Source: Pseudomonadota bacterium (GTDB lineage: Bacteria; Pseudomonadota; Gammaproteobacteria; Xanthomonadales; Xanthomonadaceae). From it: a stretch of DNA of 64,000 nt. The translations under genes and the position numbers were made by a program. Shown here one piece after another: positions 48,157 to 58,144 of this stretch. Under the pieces are notes generated by a model. It was given only the letters and a program-made list of their open reading frames with translations, was not told the DNA's origin and ran no database searches. Each line of letters opens with the position of its first letter. Within the stretch, counting starts at the first letter, position 1. The stretch covers positions 62,001-126,000 of the forward strand of contig JAKACT010000006.1 in NCBI GenBank assembly GCA_021821195.1, read 5' to 3'.

Positions 48157-50739
48157 TTACTTCACGAACACCAGCCTGCCGCCGTCGGCATCCACCTTGA
48201 CCGTATCGCCATTGCCGAACCGGCCGGCCAGGATGTCCTGCGCCAGCGGGTTCTCCAGCTGCTGCTGGATGGCGCGCTTGAGCGGGCGGGCGCCGTAGAC
48301 GGGATCGAAGCCGACGTTGCCCAGCAGCTCGTAAGCCTTCTCGCTGAGCTCGATGCGGATGCCGCGTTCGCCCAACCGCTTTTCCAGCCCGCGCAGCTGG
48401 ATGCGCGCGATCGACTTGATCTGCGCCTTGTCCAGCGGGTGGAACACCACGATGTCGTCCAGCCGATTGATGAACTCCGGGCGGAAGTGCGACTGCACCA
48501 CGCCCATCACCGACGCCTTCATCTGCACGTAGGCCTCCGGCGAGTCGTCGCCGGCCAGCTCCTGGATCTGGTGCGAGCCGAGGTTGGAGGTCATCACGAT
48601 TACGGTGTTGCGGAAGTCCACCGTGCGGCCCTGGCCGTCGGTCAGGCGGCCATCGTCCAGCACCTGCAGCAGGATGTTGAACACATCCGGATGCGCCTTC
48701 TCCACCTCGTCCAGCAGGATCACGCTGTAGGGACGGCGGCGCACGGCTTCGGTGAGGTAGCCGCCCTCTTCATAGCCCACGTAGCCGGGAGGCGCGCCGA
48801 TCAGGCGACTGACCGCGTGCTTCTCCATGAACTCGCTCATGTCGATGCGCACCATCGCGTCCGCACTGTCGAACAGGAATTCGGCCAGCGCCTTGCACAG
48901 CTCGGTCTTGCCGACGCCAGTGGGGCCGAGGAACAGGAACGAGCCGCTGGGACGATTGGGATCGGACAGGCCGGCACGCGAGCGGCGCACTGCATCGGAC
49001 ACCACCCGGATCGCCTCCTCCTGCCCCACCACGCGCGCATGCAACGCCTCTTCCATCTTCAGCAGCTTCTCGCGCTCGCCCTCCAGCATCTTGCTGACCG
49101 GGATGCCGGTCCAGCGCGCCACCACCTGCGCGATTTCTTCCGCCGTCACCTTGTCCTGCAGGAGGGTGAAGCCCTTCGTCTCGGCCTCCTGCGCGGCGGC
49201 CAGCTGCTTTTCCAGCGCCGGGATGCGGCCGTACTGGATCTCGCTCATCGCGGCGAAATCCTGCTTGCGCTGGGCCGCCTCCAGCTCGAGGCGCGCGGCC
49301 TCGATCTGTTCCTTGATCTTGGTCGCGCCCTGCAGGGTGGCCTTTTCGGCCTTCCACACTTCCTCGAGGTCGCTGTACTCGCGCTCGAGCCCGTCGATCT
49401 CCTTTTCGAGATCGGCCAGCCGCTGCTTCGACTCGGCGTCCTTCTCCTTCTTCAGCGCCTCGCGCTGGATCTTCAGCTGGATCAGCCGGCGCTCCTTGCG
49501 GTCCATCTCCTCCGGCTTGGAATCGATCTCCATGCGGATGCGCGAGGCGGCTTCGTCCATCAGGTCGATGGCCTTGTCCGGCAGCTGGCGGTCGGCGATG
49601 TAGCGGTTGGACAGGGTGGCCGCGGCGACGATGGCCGGGTCGGTGATCTCCACGCCGTGGTGCACGGCGTAGCGCTCCTTGAGGCCGCGCAGGATGGCAA
49701 TCGTGTCCTCCACCGAGGGCTCGCCGACGAACACCTTCTGGAAGCGGCGCTCCAGCGCGGCGTCCTTCTCCACGTACTTGCGGTACTCGTCCAGCGTGGT
49801 GGCGCCGATGCAGTGCAGCTCGCCGCGGGCCAGCGCGGGCTTGAGCATGTTGCCGGCGTCCATGCTGCCCTCGGCCTTGCCGGCGCCGACCATGGTGTGC
49901 AGCTCGTCGATGAACAGGATGATCTGGCCTTCATTTTTGGCCAGATCGTTCAGCACGGCCTTCAGGCGCTCCTCGAACTCGCCGCGGAACTTGGCGCCGG
50001 CGATCAGCGCACCCATGTCCAGCGACAGCAGGCGCTTGCCGCGCAGGCCTTCCGGCACCTCGTTGTTGATGATGCGCTGGGCCAGGCCCTCCACGATCGC
50101 GGTCTTGCCCACGCCGGGTTCGCCGATCAGCACGGGGTTGTTCTTGGTGCGCCGCTGCAGCACCTGGATGGTGCGGCGGATCTCCTCGTCGCGCCCCACC
50201 ACCGGATCGAGCTTGCCGCTCTCCGCGCGCGCGGTCATGTCGATGGTGTACTTCTCCAGCGCCTGGCGCGCGTCTTCCGCGTTCTCGTCGGTCACTTTCT
50301 CGCCCCCCCGCAGCTTGTCGATGGCCGCTTCCAGCTTCGCCTTGTTGGCGCCGGCGGCCTTCAGCGCCTTGCCGGCCTCGCCGGACTCCTCCAGCGCCGC
50401 CAGCAGGAACAGCTCGCTGGCGATGTAGGCATCGCCGCGCTGCTGGGCCAGCTTGTCGGTGACATTGAGCAGGCGGACCAGGTCGTTGCCGGCCTGCACG
50501 TTGCCGGCCTGGCCGGTCACCTTGGGCAGCCTGTCCAGCGCCTCGGCCAGGCGCTCGCGCAGCACCGGCACGTTGACGCCGGCCTGCGCCAGCAGCGGTC
50601 GGGTGCCGCCGCCCTGCTGGTCCAGCAGCGCCAGCAGCAGGTGGACGGGTTCGATGATGGTGTGGTCGCGGCCGACGGCCAGCGACTGGGCGTCGCTGAT
50701 CGCCTGCTGGAAACGCGAGGTGAGTTTGTCCATGCGCAT
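48157..50739 (-). CDS. clpB: ATP-dependent disaggregase chaperone ClpB
   Basis: Hexameric AAA+ chaperone that rescues aggregated proteins with DnaK. 860 residues: N-terminal Clp-N repeats, AAA-1 with Walker A GEPGVGKT, a long coiled-coil middle domain (about 400-525), AAA-2 with GPTGVGKT, and the C-terminal small domain. The pore-loop [10 protein letters not shown] and GYVGYEEGG are present. I chose the ATG at 50739 ([11 protein letters not shown]), the usual start in related bacteria, with AGGA 7 bases before it. A sigma-32-type promoter lies upstream. Confidence 0.98.
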   Translation of the reverse strand: MRMDKLTSRFQQAISDAQSLAVGRDHTIIEPVHLLLALLDQQGGGTRPLLAQAGVNVPVLRERLAEALDRLPKVTGQAGNVQAGNDLVRLLNVTDKLAQQRGDAYIASELFLLAALEESGEAGKALKAAGANKAKLEAAIDKLRGGEKVTDENAEDARQALEKYTIDMTARAESGKLDPVVGRDEEIRRTIQVLQRRTKNNPVLIGEPGVGKTAIVEGLAQRIINNEVPEGLRGKRLLSLDMGALIAGAKFRGEFEERLKAVLNDLAKNEGQIILFIDELHTMVGAGKAEGSMDAGNMLKPALARGELHCIGATTLDEYRKYVEKDAALERRFQKVFVGEPSVEDTIAILRGLKERYAVHHGVEITDPAIVAAATLSNRYIADRQLPDKAIDLMDEAASRIRMEIDSKPEEMDRKERRLIQLKIQREALKKEKDAESKQRLADLEKEIDGLEREYSDLEEVWKAEKATLQGATKIKEQIEAARLELEAAQRKQDFAAMSEIQYGRIPALEKQLAAAQEAETKGFTLLQDKVTAEEIAQVVARWTGIPVSKMLEGEREKLLKMEEALHARVVGQEEAIRVVSDAVRRSRAGLSDPNRPSGSFLFLGPTGVGKTELCKALAEFLFDSADAMVRIDMSEFMEKHAVSRLIGAPPGYVGYEEGGYLTEAVRRRPYSVILLDEVEKAHPDVFNILLQVLDDGRLTDGQGRTVDFRNTVIVMTSNLGSHQIQELAGDDSPEAYVQMKASVMGVVQSHFRPEFINRLDDIVVFHPLDKAQIKSIARIQLRGLEKRLGERGIRIELSEKAYELLGNVGFDPVYGARPLKRAIQQQLENPLAQDILAGRFGNGDTVKVDADGGRLVFVK

Positions 50740-50785
50740 GACGGGATCCTGTGCGTCGGGGCCGGCGCGGCCCAATGTCCTCCAC

Positions 50786-50811
50786 ATGCGGCTGCCGCGC
50801 CGTGATTCAAG
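50786..50811 (-). promoter_or_regulatory. Sigma-32 heat-shock promoter of clpB
   Basis: On the minus strand CTTGAA (50811-50806) and CCGCAT (50791-50786) are separated by 14 bases, close to the RpoH consensus CTTGAA-N13/14-CCCCAT. The element would start transcription about 40 bases before the clpB ATG. Confidence 0.75.
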
Positions 50812-50876
50812 TCAAATCGCACAACCCGTTGAGACTGGGTTATGGTCGCCCCAACCCGCCCCCTGGATCGCCCCGC

Positions 50877-52184
50877 ATGCGCCGCCTCGCCGCCCTTGCC
50901 TGCACGCTCTTGCTCGCCCTGCCTGCCGCCGCGGCTGGCCCCGGCCTGTCGGCGCAGGAGCAGCGGATCAGCGCCGCGGTGGAGGCCGGCAGCGACGATG
51001 CCGTGGCCTTGCTGGGGCGGCTGGTCGAACAGAACAGCGGCACCTACAACCTCGCTGGGGTCGAGGCGGTGGCAAGGCTGCTGCAGCCGGAGTTCGAGGC
51101 GCTGGGCTTCGCGGTGGAATGGAAGCCGATGGCGCATACCGGTCGCGCCGGCCACCTCATCGCCATCCATGCAGGCAACGGCAAGGGCAAGCGCCTGCTG
51201 CTGATCGGGCACCTGGACACGGTGTTCGAGCCGGACAACGCCTTCACCGGCTTCCGCATCGAAGGCGGCCGCGCCATCGGCCCCGGCGTTGGCGACGACA
51301 AGGGCGGCGTGGCGGTGATGCTGGCGGCGCTGCGCGCGCTGCACGCGGCCGACGCGCTGCGCGGCGCCGACATCACCGTGGTGCTGACCGGCGACGAAGA
51401 AGACGTGGGCCAGCCGGTGGCGGCTGCACGCGCCGATCTGGTCGACGCCGGCAAGCGTGCCGACGTGGCGCTGGATTTCGAGAACCTCTCGCACGTCGAC
51501 GGCCGCGAGATGGGCGCGGTCGCGCGCCGCTCGTCGAACGTGTGGACGCTGGCCGTCCACGGCGAAACCGGCCACAGCTCCGGGATCTTCTCGGAGCGCT
51601 TGGGCGACGGCGCGATCTTCGAGCTGGCGCGGATCCTCGCCGCGTTCCGCAGCGAGCTGCCGGAGCCGAACCTCACCTTCAACGTCGGCCTCGCCGGCGG
51701 CGGGCAGGCCGCCGGCCTCGACGCCAGCAAGTCGCGGCTCAACGCCAGCGGCAAGGACAACATCGTGCCGGCCATCGCGCTGGCGCGCGGCGATTTCCGC
51801 ACCCTCAGCCCAGGACAAACCAAGCGCGTGGGCGCGAAGATGCAGGCCATCGTCGCCCGCCACCTGCCACGTACCCGCGCCGTGCTGGACATCGAGGAGC
51901 ACTATCCGCCAATGGCGCCGACCGCCGGGAATCGCGCACTGTTGGCCCAGCTCAACGCGGTGAACCGCGACCTTGGCCTGGCCGAGATGGGCGAAATCGA
52001 TCCGCTCTCGCGCGGCGCTGGCGACATTTCCTTCGTTGCCGCGGACGTGGACGGGCTGATCGGCATGGGCGCCGCCGGCGGCAACAGCCACGCCGAGGGC
52101 GAATATGTCGAACTGGATTCACTGCCGCGCCAGGCCAAGCGCGCGGCGCTGCTGGTGCATCGACTATCGCAGGCTACGCGCTGA
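50877..52184 (+). CDS. M20-family zinc peptidase, carboxypeptidase G2-like, exported
   Basis: Zinc metallopeptidase of 435 residues with a signal peptide (about 1-20, ending PAAAAG). Metal and catalytic motifs of M20: [26 protein letters not shown] and [11 protein letters not shown], with a dimerisation domain inserted ([18 protein letters not shown]). Nearest named relatives are glutamate carboxypeptidases; the substrate here is unknown. The ATG at 50877 starts the signal peptide. Divergent from clpB, with 137 bases shared. Confidence 0.9.
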   Translation: MRRLAALACTLLLALPAAAAGPGLSAQEQRISAAVEAGSDDAVALLGRLVEQNSGTYNLAGVEAVARLLQPEFEALGFAVEWKPMAHTGRAGHLIAIHAGNGKGKRLLLIGHLDTVFEPDNAFTGFRIEGGRAIGPGVGDDKGGVAVMLAALRALHAADALRGADITVVLTGDEEDVGQPVAAARADLVDAGKRADVALDFENLSHVDGREMGAVARRSSNVWTLAVHGETGHSSGIFSERLGDGAIFELARILAAFRSELPEPNLTFNVGLAGGGQAAGLDASKSRLNASGKDNIVPAIALARGDFRTLSPGQTKRVGAKMQAIVARHLPRTRAVLDIEEHYPPMAPTAGNRALLAQLNAVNRDLGLAEMGEIDPLSRGAGDISFVAADVDGLIGMGAAGGNSHAEGEYVELDSLPRQAKRAALLVHRLSQATR

Positions 52185-52194
52185 GGCGCGCGGG

Positions 52195-52482
52195 ATGGGC
52201 GACGGCTGGCATCTCTACCTGCTGCGCTGCCGCGACGGCAGCCTGTACGCCGGCATCGCCACCGACGTCGAACGCCGGTTCCGCCAGCACGCGGCCGGCA
52301 AGGGCGCGAAGTACACCCGCGCGCATCCGCCCGACTGCGTGCTCGGCAGCCGTCGCTACCCCGACCGCGGCAGCGCGCTGCGCGCCGAATGCACGCTCAA
52401 GCGCCAGCCGAAGGCGCGCAAGCTGGCGTGGCTGCTGGACGGCGCCGGCGCGGATCAGGCCGGCGCCAGCCAGCCTTCGTAA
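52195..52482 (+). CDS. GIY-YIG nuclease-domain protein (UPF0213/YhbQ-like)
   Basis: 95-residue single-domain protein with the GIY-YIG pattern [26 protein letters not shown] and downstream [20 protein letters not shown]. Small solo GIY-YIG proteins of this type are common and poorly understood; YhbQ-type proteins have nuclease activity in vitro. It starts 10 bases after the M20 gene and overlaps the convergent DUF4166 gene by 28 bases. Confidence 0.87.
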   Translation: MGDGWHLYLLRCRDGSLYAGIATDVERRFRQHAAGKGAKYTRAHPPDCVLGSRRYPDRGSALRAECTLKRQPKARKLAWLLDGAGADQAGASQPS

Positions 52483-52988
52483 CGCACCACCAGCCCGACC
52501 AGCGGCAGCCGCGCCTCGACCAGGAACTCGTAACGGCCTTCGTGCTCGCGTTCGCGGCAGCGCACGCCATCGAACCAGCCCGAGGGCAGCGGCAGCAGGC
52601 CGAACAGCCGCACCCCGGCCACCTGCCACCAGAGCGCACCGCCGCCGGGATGCAGGCGATGGCGGAACTGCAGCGGCCCCAATCGCTCGCGCAGCAGCCC
52701 GTTCTCCAGCACCAGCCGCGACCGCATCGGCACGCCGCCGAAATCGCGGCACCAGGTTTCACGCGTGGGATCGGCGATGAACTCGACCGTGGTCGGCACC
52801 TCGCGCATCGCCTTCGGCAACCCGGCGATGCGCGCGCACAGCCGCGCCAGCGGGTTGCGGCCGCGCTCGATGCTGGCGATGCCGGCATAGCGCGCCGTGC
52901 CGCGCACTGCATGCAGGCGGCGCACGGCTCCTGGCAGGGTGTAGAACGCCGCGCCCAGCGCCTGCTGGAACAGCGTCGCCGCCGGCAC
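52455..52988 (-). CDS. DUF4166 domain protein
   Basis: 177-residue protein matching the DUF4166 pattern as I know it: [49 protein letters not shown] and the terminal [14 protein letters not shown]. The function is unknown; other members are fused to or sit beside saccharopine-dehydrogenase-like proteins, which is not the case here. I chose the GTG at 52988, 5 bases after the pgeF stop; a TTG overlapping that stop is possible. Follows rluD-pgeF as the last gene of that unit. Confidence 0.78.
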   Translation of the reverse strand: MPAATLFQQALGAAFYTLPGAVRRLHAVRGTARYAGIASIERGRNPLARLCARIAGLPKAMREVPTTVEFIADPTRETWCRDFGGVPMRSRLVLENGLLRERLGPLQFRHRLHPGGGALWWQVAGVRLFGLLPLPSGWFDGVRCREREHEGRYEFLVEARLPLVGLVVRYEGWLAPA

Positions 52989-52993
52989 CGCGT

Positions 52994-53728
52994 TCAAGGC
53001 GTGATCCAGGCCAGCGTGGCGATGCGGCCGCTGCGGCCGTCGCGGCGATGCGAGAAGAAGCGTGCCGGATCGGAAATGGTGCACAGCCCGCCGCCGTGGA
53101 CGTCGGTCACGCCGGCATCCAGCAGGCGCTGTCGCGCCAGCATGTATAGGTCCACTTTCCAATGCCCGGGACGGGTAGGCAGGAACGCCATCCGCGCGCG
53201 CGCATCAAAGGCGGTGAAGGCCTCGAAGACTTCCTCGCCGATTTCATACGCCCGTGGTCCGGCCGCCGGACCCAGCCACGCCACCAGTCGCCCCGGCGGC
53301 GTGCGCATCGCCGCCACCGTGGACTCCAGCACGCCGGCGCACAGGCCGCGCCAACCGGCATGGGCGGCGGCGACTTCGCTGCCATCCTTCGCAGCCAGTA
53401 CCACTGGCAGGCAGTCGGCGGTGAGGATGGCCAGCACGACGCCGGGCGTGGCGGTCACCGCGGCATCGGCCTCGGGCTCGTCGGCGGCGGGCTCAACGGC
53501 GACCCCCACGCCATGCACCTGGCGCAGCCAGCGCGGCGAAGACGGCAGCGCCAACACGGCTTCCAGCTGGCGGCGGTTTTCCGCCACCGCCTCAACCTCA
53601 TCGCCACAGCGCGCGCCGAGGTTGAACGCATCGAACGGCGGCCGTGATCCGCCCAGTCCATGCCGCAGCGTGGTCAGCGCGCGCACGCCGGGCGGCGCCG
53701 GCCAGTCGGCGTGGAGGAACGCGGTCAT
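52994..53728 (-). CDS. pgeF: Peptidoglycan editing factor PgeF (YfiH/LACC1 family)
   Basis: 244-residue copper- or zinc-binding hydrolase-like protein. Family members remove misincorporated serine from peptidoglycan precursors in E. coli or act on purine nucleosides. Motifs: [45 protein letters not shown] and the C-terminal FFSHRRDG. The ATG at 53728 overlaps the rluD stop as ATGA, a coupling seen in many gammaproteobacteria. Confidence 0.94.
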   Translation of the reverse strand: MTAFLHADWPAPPGVRALTTLRHGLGGSRPPFDAFNLGARCGDEVEAVAENRRQLEAVLALPSSPRWLRQVHGVGVAVEPAADEPEADAAVTATPGVVLAILTADCLPVVLAAKDGSEVAAAHAGWRGLCAGVLESTVAAMRTPPGRLVAWLGPAAGPRAYEIGEEVFEAFTAFDARARMAFLPTRPGHWKVDLYMLARQRLLDAGVTDVHGGGLCTISDPARFFSHRRDGRSGRIATLAWITP

Positions 53729-54705
53729 CGCCGCGCGCGCTCGGCCTCGGCGTGCGCCGCGGCGTCTTCGCGCAGCGCGCGCATGAGCTGCTGCATGTCT
53801 TCCGGCAGCGGCGCCTCGCAGCGCACCGCCTCGCCATTGACCGGATGCGCGAACTCCAGCACCTCGGCATGCAGCGCCTGCCGCCTGAAGCCGCGCAGGA
53901 CCGCAATCAATTCCTCCGATGCGCCCTTTGGCAGCTTCAGCGACCCGCCGTACAGCGGATCGCCGATGATCGGGTGCTTCAGGTGCGCCATGTGCACGCG
54001 GATCTGGTGGGTGCGGCCGGTTTCCAGCCGGCATTCCAGCGCAGTGTGCGCGCGGAAGCGTTCGCGCAGGCGGTAGTGGGTCACCGCATCCTTGCCGTCC
54101 TCGCGCACGGCCATGCGCAGGCGGTCGCGCGGGTGGCGCTCGATCGCCGCATTGACGGTGCCGCCCGACACCAGCGCGCCCACCACCACCGCAAGGTACT
54201 GCCGGTGCACCTCGCGCGCGGACAGTTGCGCCACCAGCGAGGTGTGCGCAACGAGGGTGCGGGCCACCACCATCACCCCGCTGGTGTCCTTGTCCAGGCG
54301 GTGGACGATGCCGGCGCGCGGCAGCTTGTCCAGGTCGGGGTCGCGGTGCAGCAGCGCGTTCACCAGGGTGCCGGCGGGATTGCCCGCGCCCGGATGCACC
54401 ACCAGCCCGGCCGGCTTGTCGATCACGAAGACGTGCTCGTCCTCGTACAGCACGCTCAGCGGGATGTCCTCGGCCACCGCATGGGTCTGCACGTCCTCGA
54501 CCACGGTCAGGGCAATGGTTTCGCCGCCGCGGACCGGGTCGCGCGGGCGCGCGGGCGCGCCGTCCACGACCGCGTCGCCGGACTTGATCCACGCCGACAG
54601 CCGCGAGCGCGAGTATTCGGGGAACAGTTCGGCCAACACTGCATCAAGCCGGCGGCCGGCGCAGTGGTCGGGAACAAGGGCGGTGCGGGGTTCGGTCTGG
54701 TGCAT
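53725..54705 (-). CDS. rluD: 23S rRNA pseudouridine synthase RluD
   Basis: Makes pseudouridines in helix 69 of 23S rRNA. 326 residues: N-terminal S4-like domain ([18 protein letters not shown]), catalytic motif [16 protein letters not shown] and C-terminal [20 protein letters not shown] chose the ATG at 54705, with GGAA 6 bases before it; an ATG 24 bases upstream is less likely. Divergent from bamD (99-base gap), as in E. coli and many relatives. Confidence 0.96.
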   Translation of the reverse strand: MHQTEPRTALVPDHCAGRRLDAVLAELFPEYSRSRLSAWIKSGDAVVDGAPARPRDPVRGGETIALTVVEDVQTHAVAEDIPLSVLYEDEHVFVIDKPAGLVVHPGAGNPAGTLVNALLHRDPDLDKLPRAGIVHRLDKDTSGVMVVARTLVAHTSLVAQLSAREVHRQYLAVVVGALVSGGTVNAAIERHPRDRLRMAVREDGKDAVTHYRLRERFRAHTALECRLETGRTHQIRVHMAHLKHPIIGDPLYGGSLKLPKGASEELIAVLRGFRRQALHAEVLEFAHPVNGEAVRCEAPLPEDMQQLMRALREDAAAHAEAERARR

Positions 54706-54769
54706 GAAGGTTCCGTAAGCCGCCGGCACCGGCGGAAAGCGCCCGGCCTTGATCGTCGCCGGGGGCTGG

Positions 54770-54775
54770 TATTAT
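54770..54775 (+). promoter_or_regulatory. Extended -10 promoter of bamD
   Basis: TGG-TATTAT, an extended -10 (TGn) hexamer at 54770-54775, lies 29 bases before the bamD ATG. A weak CTTGAT (54748-54753) sits 16 bases upstream as possible -35. Confidence 0.55.
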
Positions 54776-54804
54776 CCAGCCTTCATGCCCCCGGCGCCCG
54801 TTCG

Positions 54805-55650
54805 ATGCCCATGTCCCAGCGTTCCGTCCTGCTGCGCCCCGCCCTTGTACTCGCGCTCGTGGTTGCCGCCAGCGGCTGCTCCAGCGTAAAGACCATGTTC
54901 AAGGACAAGAACAAGAACGAAGGCCTGCCGGTGGGCGAGCTCTACGACCGCGCCCACGACAACATGCAGATGGGCCGCTGGTCCAACGCCAGCGAAGTCT
55001 TTGGCCGCCTGATCGCGCAGTATCCCTATGGCCCGTTCACCGAACAGGCGCTGATGGAACAGGCCTACGCCCAGTACAAGGCCGGCAAGCACGAGGACGC
55101 GATCTCCACCATCGACCGCTTCATCCGCACCTACCCGACCCACAAGAACATCGCCTACCTGTACTACCTGCGCGGCCTGTCCAACATGGCGCGCAACACG
55201 GTGTTCATGGCGCGCGCGTTCAACCTCGACACCAGCACCCGCGACCTGGCCGCGCCGCTGCAGGCCTACAACGACTTCAGCACCGTCGCCACCCGCTACC
55301 CCAACAGCCAGTACACCGCCGATGCCCGCCAGCGCATGGTGTTCCTGCGCAACGAGTTCGCCCGCTTCGAGCTGAACACCGGCCTGTACTACCTGCGCCG
55401 CGGTGCTTGGGTCTCGGCCGCCGATCGCGCCACCTACCTGCTGGAAACCTACCCGCAGAGCGAATACCAGAACGACGCGGTGGCGCTGCTGGGCGAAGCC
55501 TATACGCGGCTGGGCAATACCGTGCTGGCCGCCGACGCCAAGCGCGTGCTGCAGCAGAACGACCCGCAGCACCCCTGGCTGGCCGGCCATTGGCCGAAGG
55601 ACCCGAGCATGCTCAAGCGCCTCAACCCGTTCACCGGTGAGTCGCGCTGA
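54805..55650 (+). CDS. bamD: Outer-membrane assembly lipoprotein BamD (ComL)
   Basis: Essential lipoprotein of the BAM complex that folds outer-membrane beta-barrels. 281 residues: signal peptide with lipobox AASGC (cysteine about 22-24), then five TPR-like repeats (YDRAHDNMQMGRWSNASEVFGR, YLYYLRGLSNMARNTVF, YLRRGAWVSAADRATYLLE). A second in-frame ATG two codons downstream (54811) is an equal candidate start. The 3' end faces nadE across a palindrome. Confidence 0.96.
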   Translation: MPMSQRSVLLRPALVLALVVAASGCSSVKTMFKDKNKNEGLPVGELYDRAHDNMQMGRWSNASEVFGRLIAQYPYGPFTEQALMEQAYAQYKAGKHEDAISTIDRFIRTYPTHKNIAYLYYLRGLSNMARNTVFMARAFNLDTSTRDLAAPLQAYNDFSTVATRYPNSQYTADARQRMVFLRNEFARFELNTGLYYLRRGAWVSAADRATYLLETYPQSEYQNDAVALLGEAYTRLGNTVLAADAKRVLQQNDPQHPWLAGHWPKDPSMLKRLNPFTGESR

Positions 55651-55668
55651 GCCAGCGGCAACGCGGTT

Positions 55669-55720
55669 GAAAGGGGGTCAGGTTCACTTCCGCATGCGTA
55701 AGTGAACCTGACCCCCTTTC
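55669..55720. repeat. 52-bp near-perfect palindrome between bamD and nadE
   Basis: Two 21-base arms (55669-55689 and 55700-55720) are exact inverted copies. The 10-base centre (55690-55699) itself contains the palindrome CGCATGCG, leaving a single mismatched pair in 52 bases. The arms begin with AAAGGGGGTCAGG. It ends 2 bases from the nadE stop, and its hairpin could terminate transcription from both sides. It resembles the GGGGTCAG-type palindromes spread by RAYT transposases. Confidence 0.85.
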
Positions 55721-55722
55721 GC

Positions 55723-57357
55723 TTACTCGCGCCAGCCGCTGCTGACCGGGTAGCGACGCTCGCGGCCGAATGCGCGCCGGCTGACCTTCGGCCCCGGCGC
55801 GGCCTGGTGGCGCTTCCACTCGCCCACCCGCACCAGCCGCAGCACCCTGTCCACGATGGTGGCGTCGAAGCCGGCGGCCACGATGTCCGCGCGCGACTGC
55901 TCCTGGTCGATGTGCCGCTGCAGGATCGCGTCCAAGACGTCATAGGGCGGCAGCGAATCCTGGTCGAGCTGGTTCTCGCGCAGCTCCGCGGACGGCGGCC
56001 GGTCGATCACCGCCTGCGGGATCACCCGGTCGCCCACCGTATTGCGCCAGCGCGCCAGCTGGAATACTTCCGTCTTGTACAGATCCTTGAGCGGCGCATA
56101 GCCACCGCACATGTCGCCGTAGATGGTGGCGTAGCCGACCGCGTATTCGCTCTTGTTGCCGGTGGTCAGCAGCAGCCCGCCGAACTTGTTGGACAGCGCC
56201 ATCATCAGCGCGCCGCGCACCCGCGACTGCAGGTTCTCCTCGGTAACATCCACCGGCTGCCCGGCAAACACCTGCCCCAGCGCATCCAGATAGCCCTGGA
56301 ACGGCTTTTCGATCGGCAGGGTGACCATCGCCACCCCCATCGCGTCGCATTGTTCGCGGGCCAGGTCGTTGGACATGTCGGCGGTATAGCGCGATGGCAT
56401 CCGCACCGCGGTGACGTTCTCCGCGCCCAACGCATCGGCGGCAATCGCCAGCACCAGCGCCGAGTCGATGCCGCCGGAGAGGCCCAGCCAGGCCTTGTCG
56501 AAACCGTTCTTGCGGCAGTAGTCGCGGGTACCGCGCACCACCGCGCGCCAGGCCAACGCATCGCGGCTTTCGTCGCCATCCACCGTCCACTGCAGCGGCG
56601 CGAAGCGGCGCATCTCGGGGTCGAAATCCACCACCAGCCACTGCTCGTCGAACGCCAGCGCGGCCGGATGCACGGTGCCGTCGCCGTCCGCCACCACCGA
56701 CGCGCCGTCGAACACCAGCGCGTCCTGCCCGCCGACCAGGTTGAGGTAGGCGAACGCGGCGCCGGTCTCGCTGGCGCGCTGCGCCAGCAGGGCGTCGCGC
56801 TCGGCGTGCTTGTCGTGTTCGTAGGGCGAGGCGTTCGGCACCAGCACCAGCTGCGCGCCGGCGGCGACGGTGGAGGCGATGGGCTCGGCGAACCACAGGT
56901 CCTCGCAGACCACCAGGCCGACCCGGGTGCCGTTGACCTCGAACACGCAGTCCTCGCGGTCCGGGTCGACATCGAACCAGCGGCGCTCGTCGAACACCGC
57001 GTAGTTCGGCAGCTCGCGCTTGCGGTAGGTCGCATCGATGGCGCCGTCGCGCAGCACGCTGGCGGCGTTGTAGACCACGCTGCCGGCCGCCTGCGGCCAG
57101 CCGACCACGGCGACGATGCCGCGCGCCTGCGCCGCGATGTCCGCCATCGCCGCCTCGCAGGCACGCAGGAAGGCAGGCCGCAGCAACAGGTCTTCCGGCG
57201 GATAGCCGGATAGCGCCAGCTCGGGGAACAGCACCAGGTCGGCGGCGTATTCGTCGCGGGCAAAGGCGATCATCTCGGCGATGCGCGCCGCGTTGCCGGC
57301 GACATCGCCGACCGGGAAATCGAACTGCGCCATCGCGATGCGGAGGTTTTGCGTCAT
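55723..57357 (-). CDS. nadE: Glutamine-dependent NAD+ synthetase
   Basis: Last step of NAD biosynthesis, using glutamine. 544 residues: N-terminal nitrilase-type glutaminase (FPELALSGYPPEDLL with E46, RKRELPNYAVFDERRWF, VVCEDLWF as the E-K-C triad) and C-terminal synthetase with PP-loop GLSGGIDSALVL and TTGNKSEYAVGY. I chose the ATG at 57357, with AGGA 8 bases before it; an in-frame ATG three codons upstream is too close to that site. Convergent with bamD, divergent from ppa. Confidence 0.97.
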   Translation of the reverse strand: MTQNLRIAMAQFDFPVGDVAGNAARIAEMIAFARDEYAADLVLFPELALSGYPPEDLLLRPAFLRACEAAMADIAAQARGIVAVVGWPQAAGSVVYNAASVLRDGAIDATYRKRELPNYAVFDERRWFDVDPDREDCVFEVNGTRVGLVVCEDLWFAEPIASTVAAGAQLVLVPNASPYEHDKHAERDALLAQRASETGAAFAYLNLVGGQDALVFDGASVVADGDGTVHPAALAFDEQWLVVDFDPEMRRFAPLQWTVDGDESRDALAWRAVVRGTRDYCRKNGFDKAWLGLSGGIDSALVLAIAADALGAENVTAVRMPSRYTADMSNDLAREQCDAMGVAMVTLPIEKPFQGYLDALGQVFAGQPVDVTEENLQSRVRGALMMALSNKFGGLLLTTGNKSEYAVGYATIYGDMCGGYAPLKDLYKTEVFQLARWRNTVGDRVIPQAVIDRPPSAELRENQLDQDSLPPYDVLDAILQRHIDQEQSRADIVAAGFDATIVDRVLRLVRVGEWKRHQAAPGPKVSRRAFGRERRYPVSSGWRE

Positions 57358-57485
57358 CGGTGCCATCCTTAAGCGGTGCGGATCCGCCCGGGCCACGCCG
57401 CGAAAGCGTCGGCGAAGGGCGCTGCAAGGATACAGGCTCCATCCCGGCGCGCCTTCCGCTGCGCGCCGCTACCGCGCGCAACGGG

Positions 57486-57491
57486 TAAAAT
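57486..57491 (+). promoter_or_regulatory. Candidate -10 of the ppa promoter
   Basis: TAAAAT at 57486-57491, 69 bases before the ppa ATG, is the only AT-rich hexamer in the GC-rich divergent region 57358-57559. No good -35 is visible. Confidence 0.4.
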
Positions 57492-57559
57492 GCGAGGCCT
57501 CCCCCCTCTATTCACAGCCGCGCCCAGCCGGGTGCGGCACGCACGTCGGAGCAACCAAC

Positions 57560-58108
57560 ATGGGCCTGGACCTCGTCCCCACCGGCAAGAACCCGCCGGA
57601 AGAAATCAACGTCATCATCGAAATCCCCAAGGACGCCGAGCCGGTCAAGTACGAGGTGGACAAGGCCTCGGGCGCGATCTTCGTGGATCGCATCCTGTCC
57701 ACGCCGATGCGCTACCCGTGCAACTACGGCTACGTGCCGTACACCGTCTGCGGCGACGGCGACCCCGCCGACGTGCTGGTGATCCTGCCGCTGCCGCTGG
57801 TGCCGGGCTCGGTGATCCGCTGCCGCCCGGTCGGCGTGCTGAAAATGAGCGACGAGGCCGGCAGCGACGAGAAGATCCTCGCCGTACCGATCGACAAGGT
57901 GTTCGCCGGCTATTCCCACATCGACGATATCGAAAAGGTCAGCAAGCACTGGCTGCAGCGCATCGGCCACTTCTTCGAGCACTACAAGGACCTCGAAGAC
58001 GGCAAGTGGGTGAAGCTGGACGGCTGGGGCGGCGCGGTTGAAGCCAAGCAGATCCTGGTCGACGCGATGACGCGCTACCACGCCAGCGAAGACAAGCCGA
58101 AGTTCTGA
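57560..58108 (+). CDS. ppa: Inorganic pyrophosphatase
   Basis: Hydrolyses pyrophosphate to drive biosynthetic reactions. 182 residues of the family I soluble type. Hallmarks: VIIEIPKDAEPVKYEVDK, PCNYGYVP, and the signature DGDPADVLV with metal-binding aspartates. GGAG stands 9 bases before the ATG. Full length for the hexameric bacterial enzyme (about 175-180). Confidence 0.97.
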   Translation: MGLDLVPTGKNPPEEINVIIEIPKDAEPVKYEVDKASGAIFVDRILSTPMRYPCNYGYVPYTVCGDGDPADVLVILPLPLVPGSVIRCRPVGVLKMSDEAGSDEKILAVPIDKVFAGYSHIDDIEKVSKHWLQRIGHFFEHYKDLEDGKWVKLDGWGGAVEAKQILVDAMTRYHASEDKPKF

Positions 58109-58144
58109 GCCGCCCGTACCGGGGAAAGGCGGCGCGGCGGGTCT

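Noticed and set aside
48088-50805. 905-codon open frame antisense to clpB
   Set aside because: No recognisable domain and biased composition; the minus strand encodes full-length ClpB.
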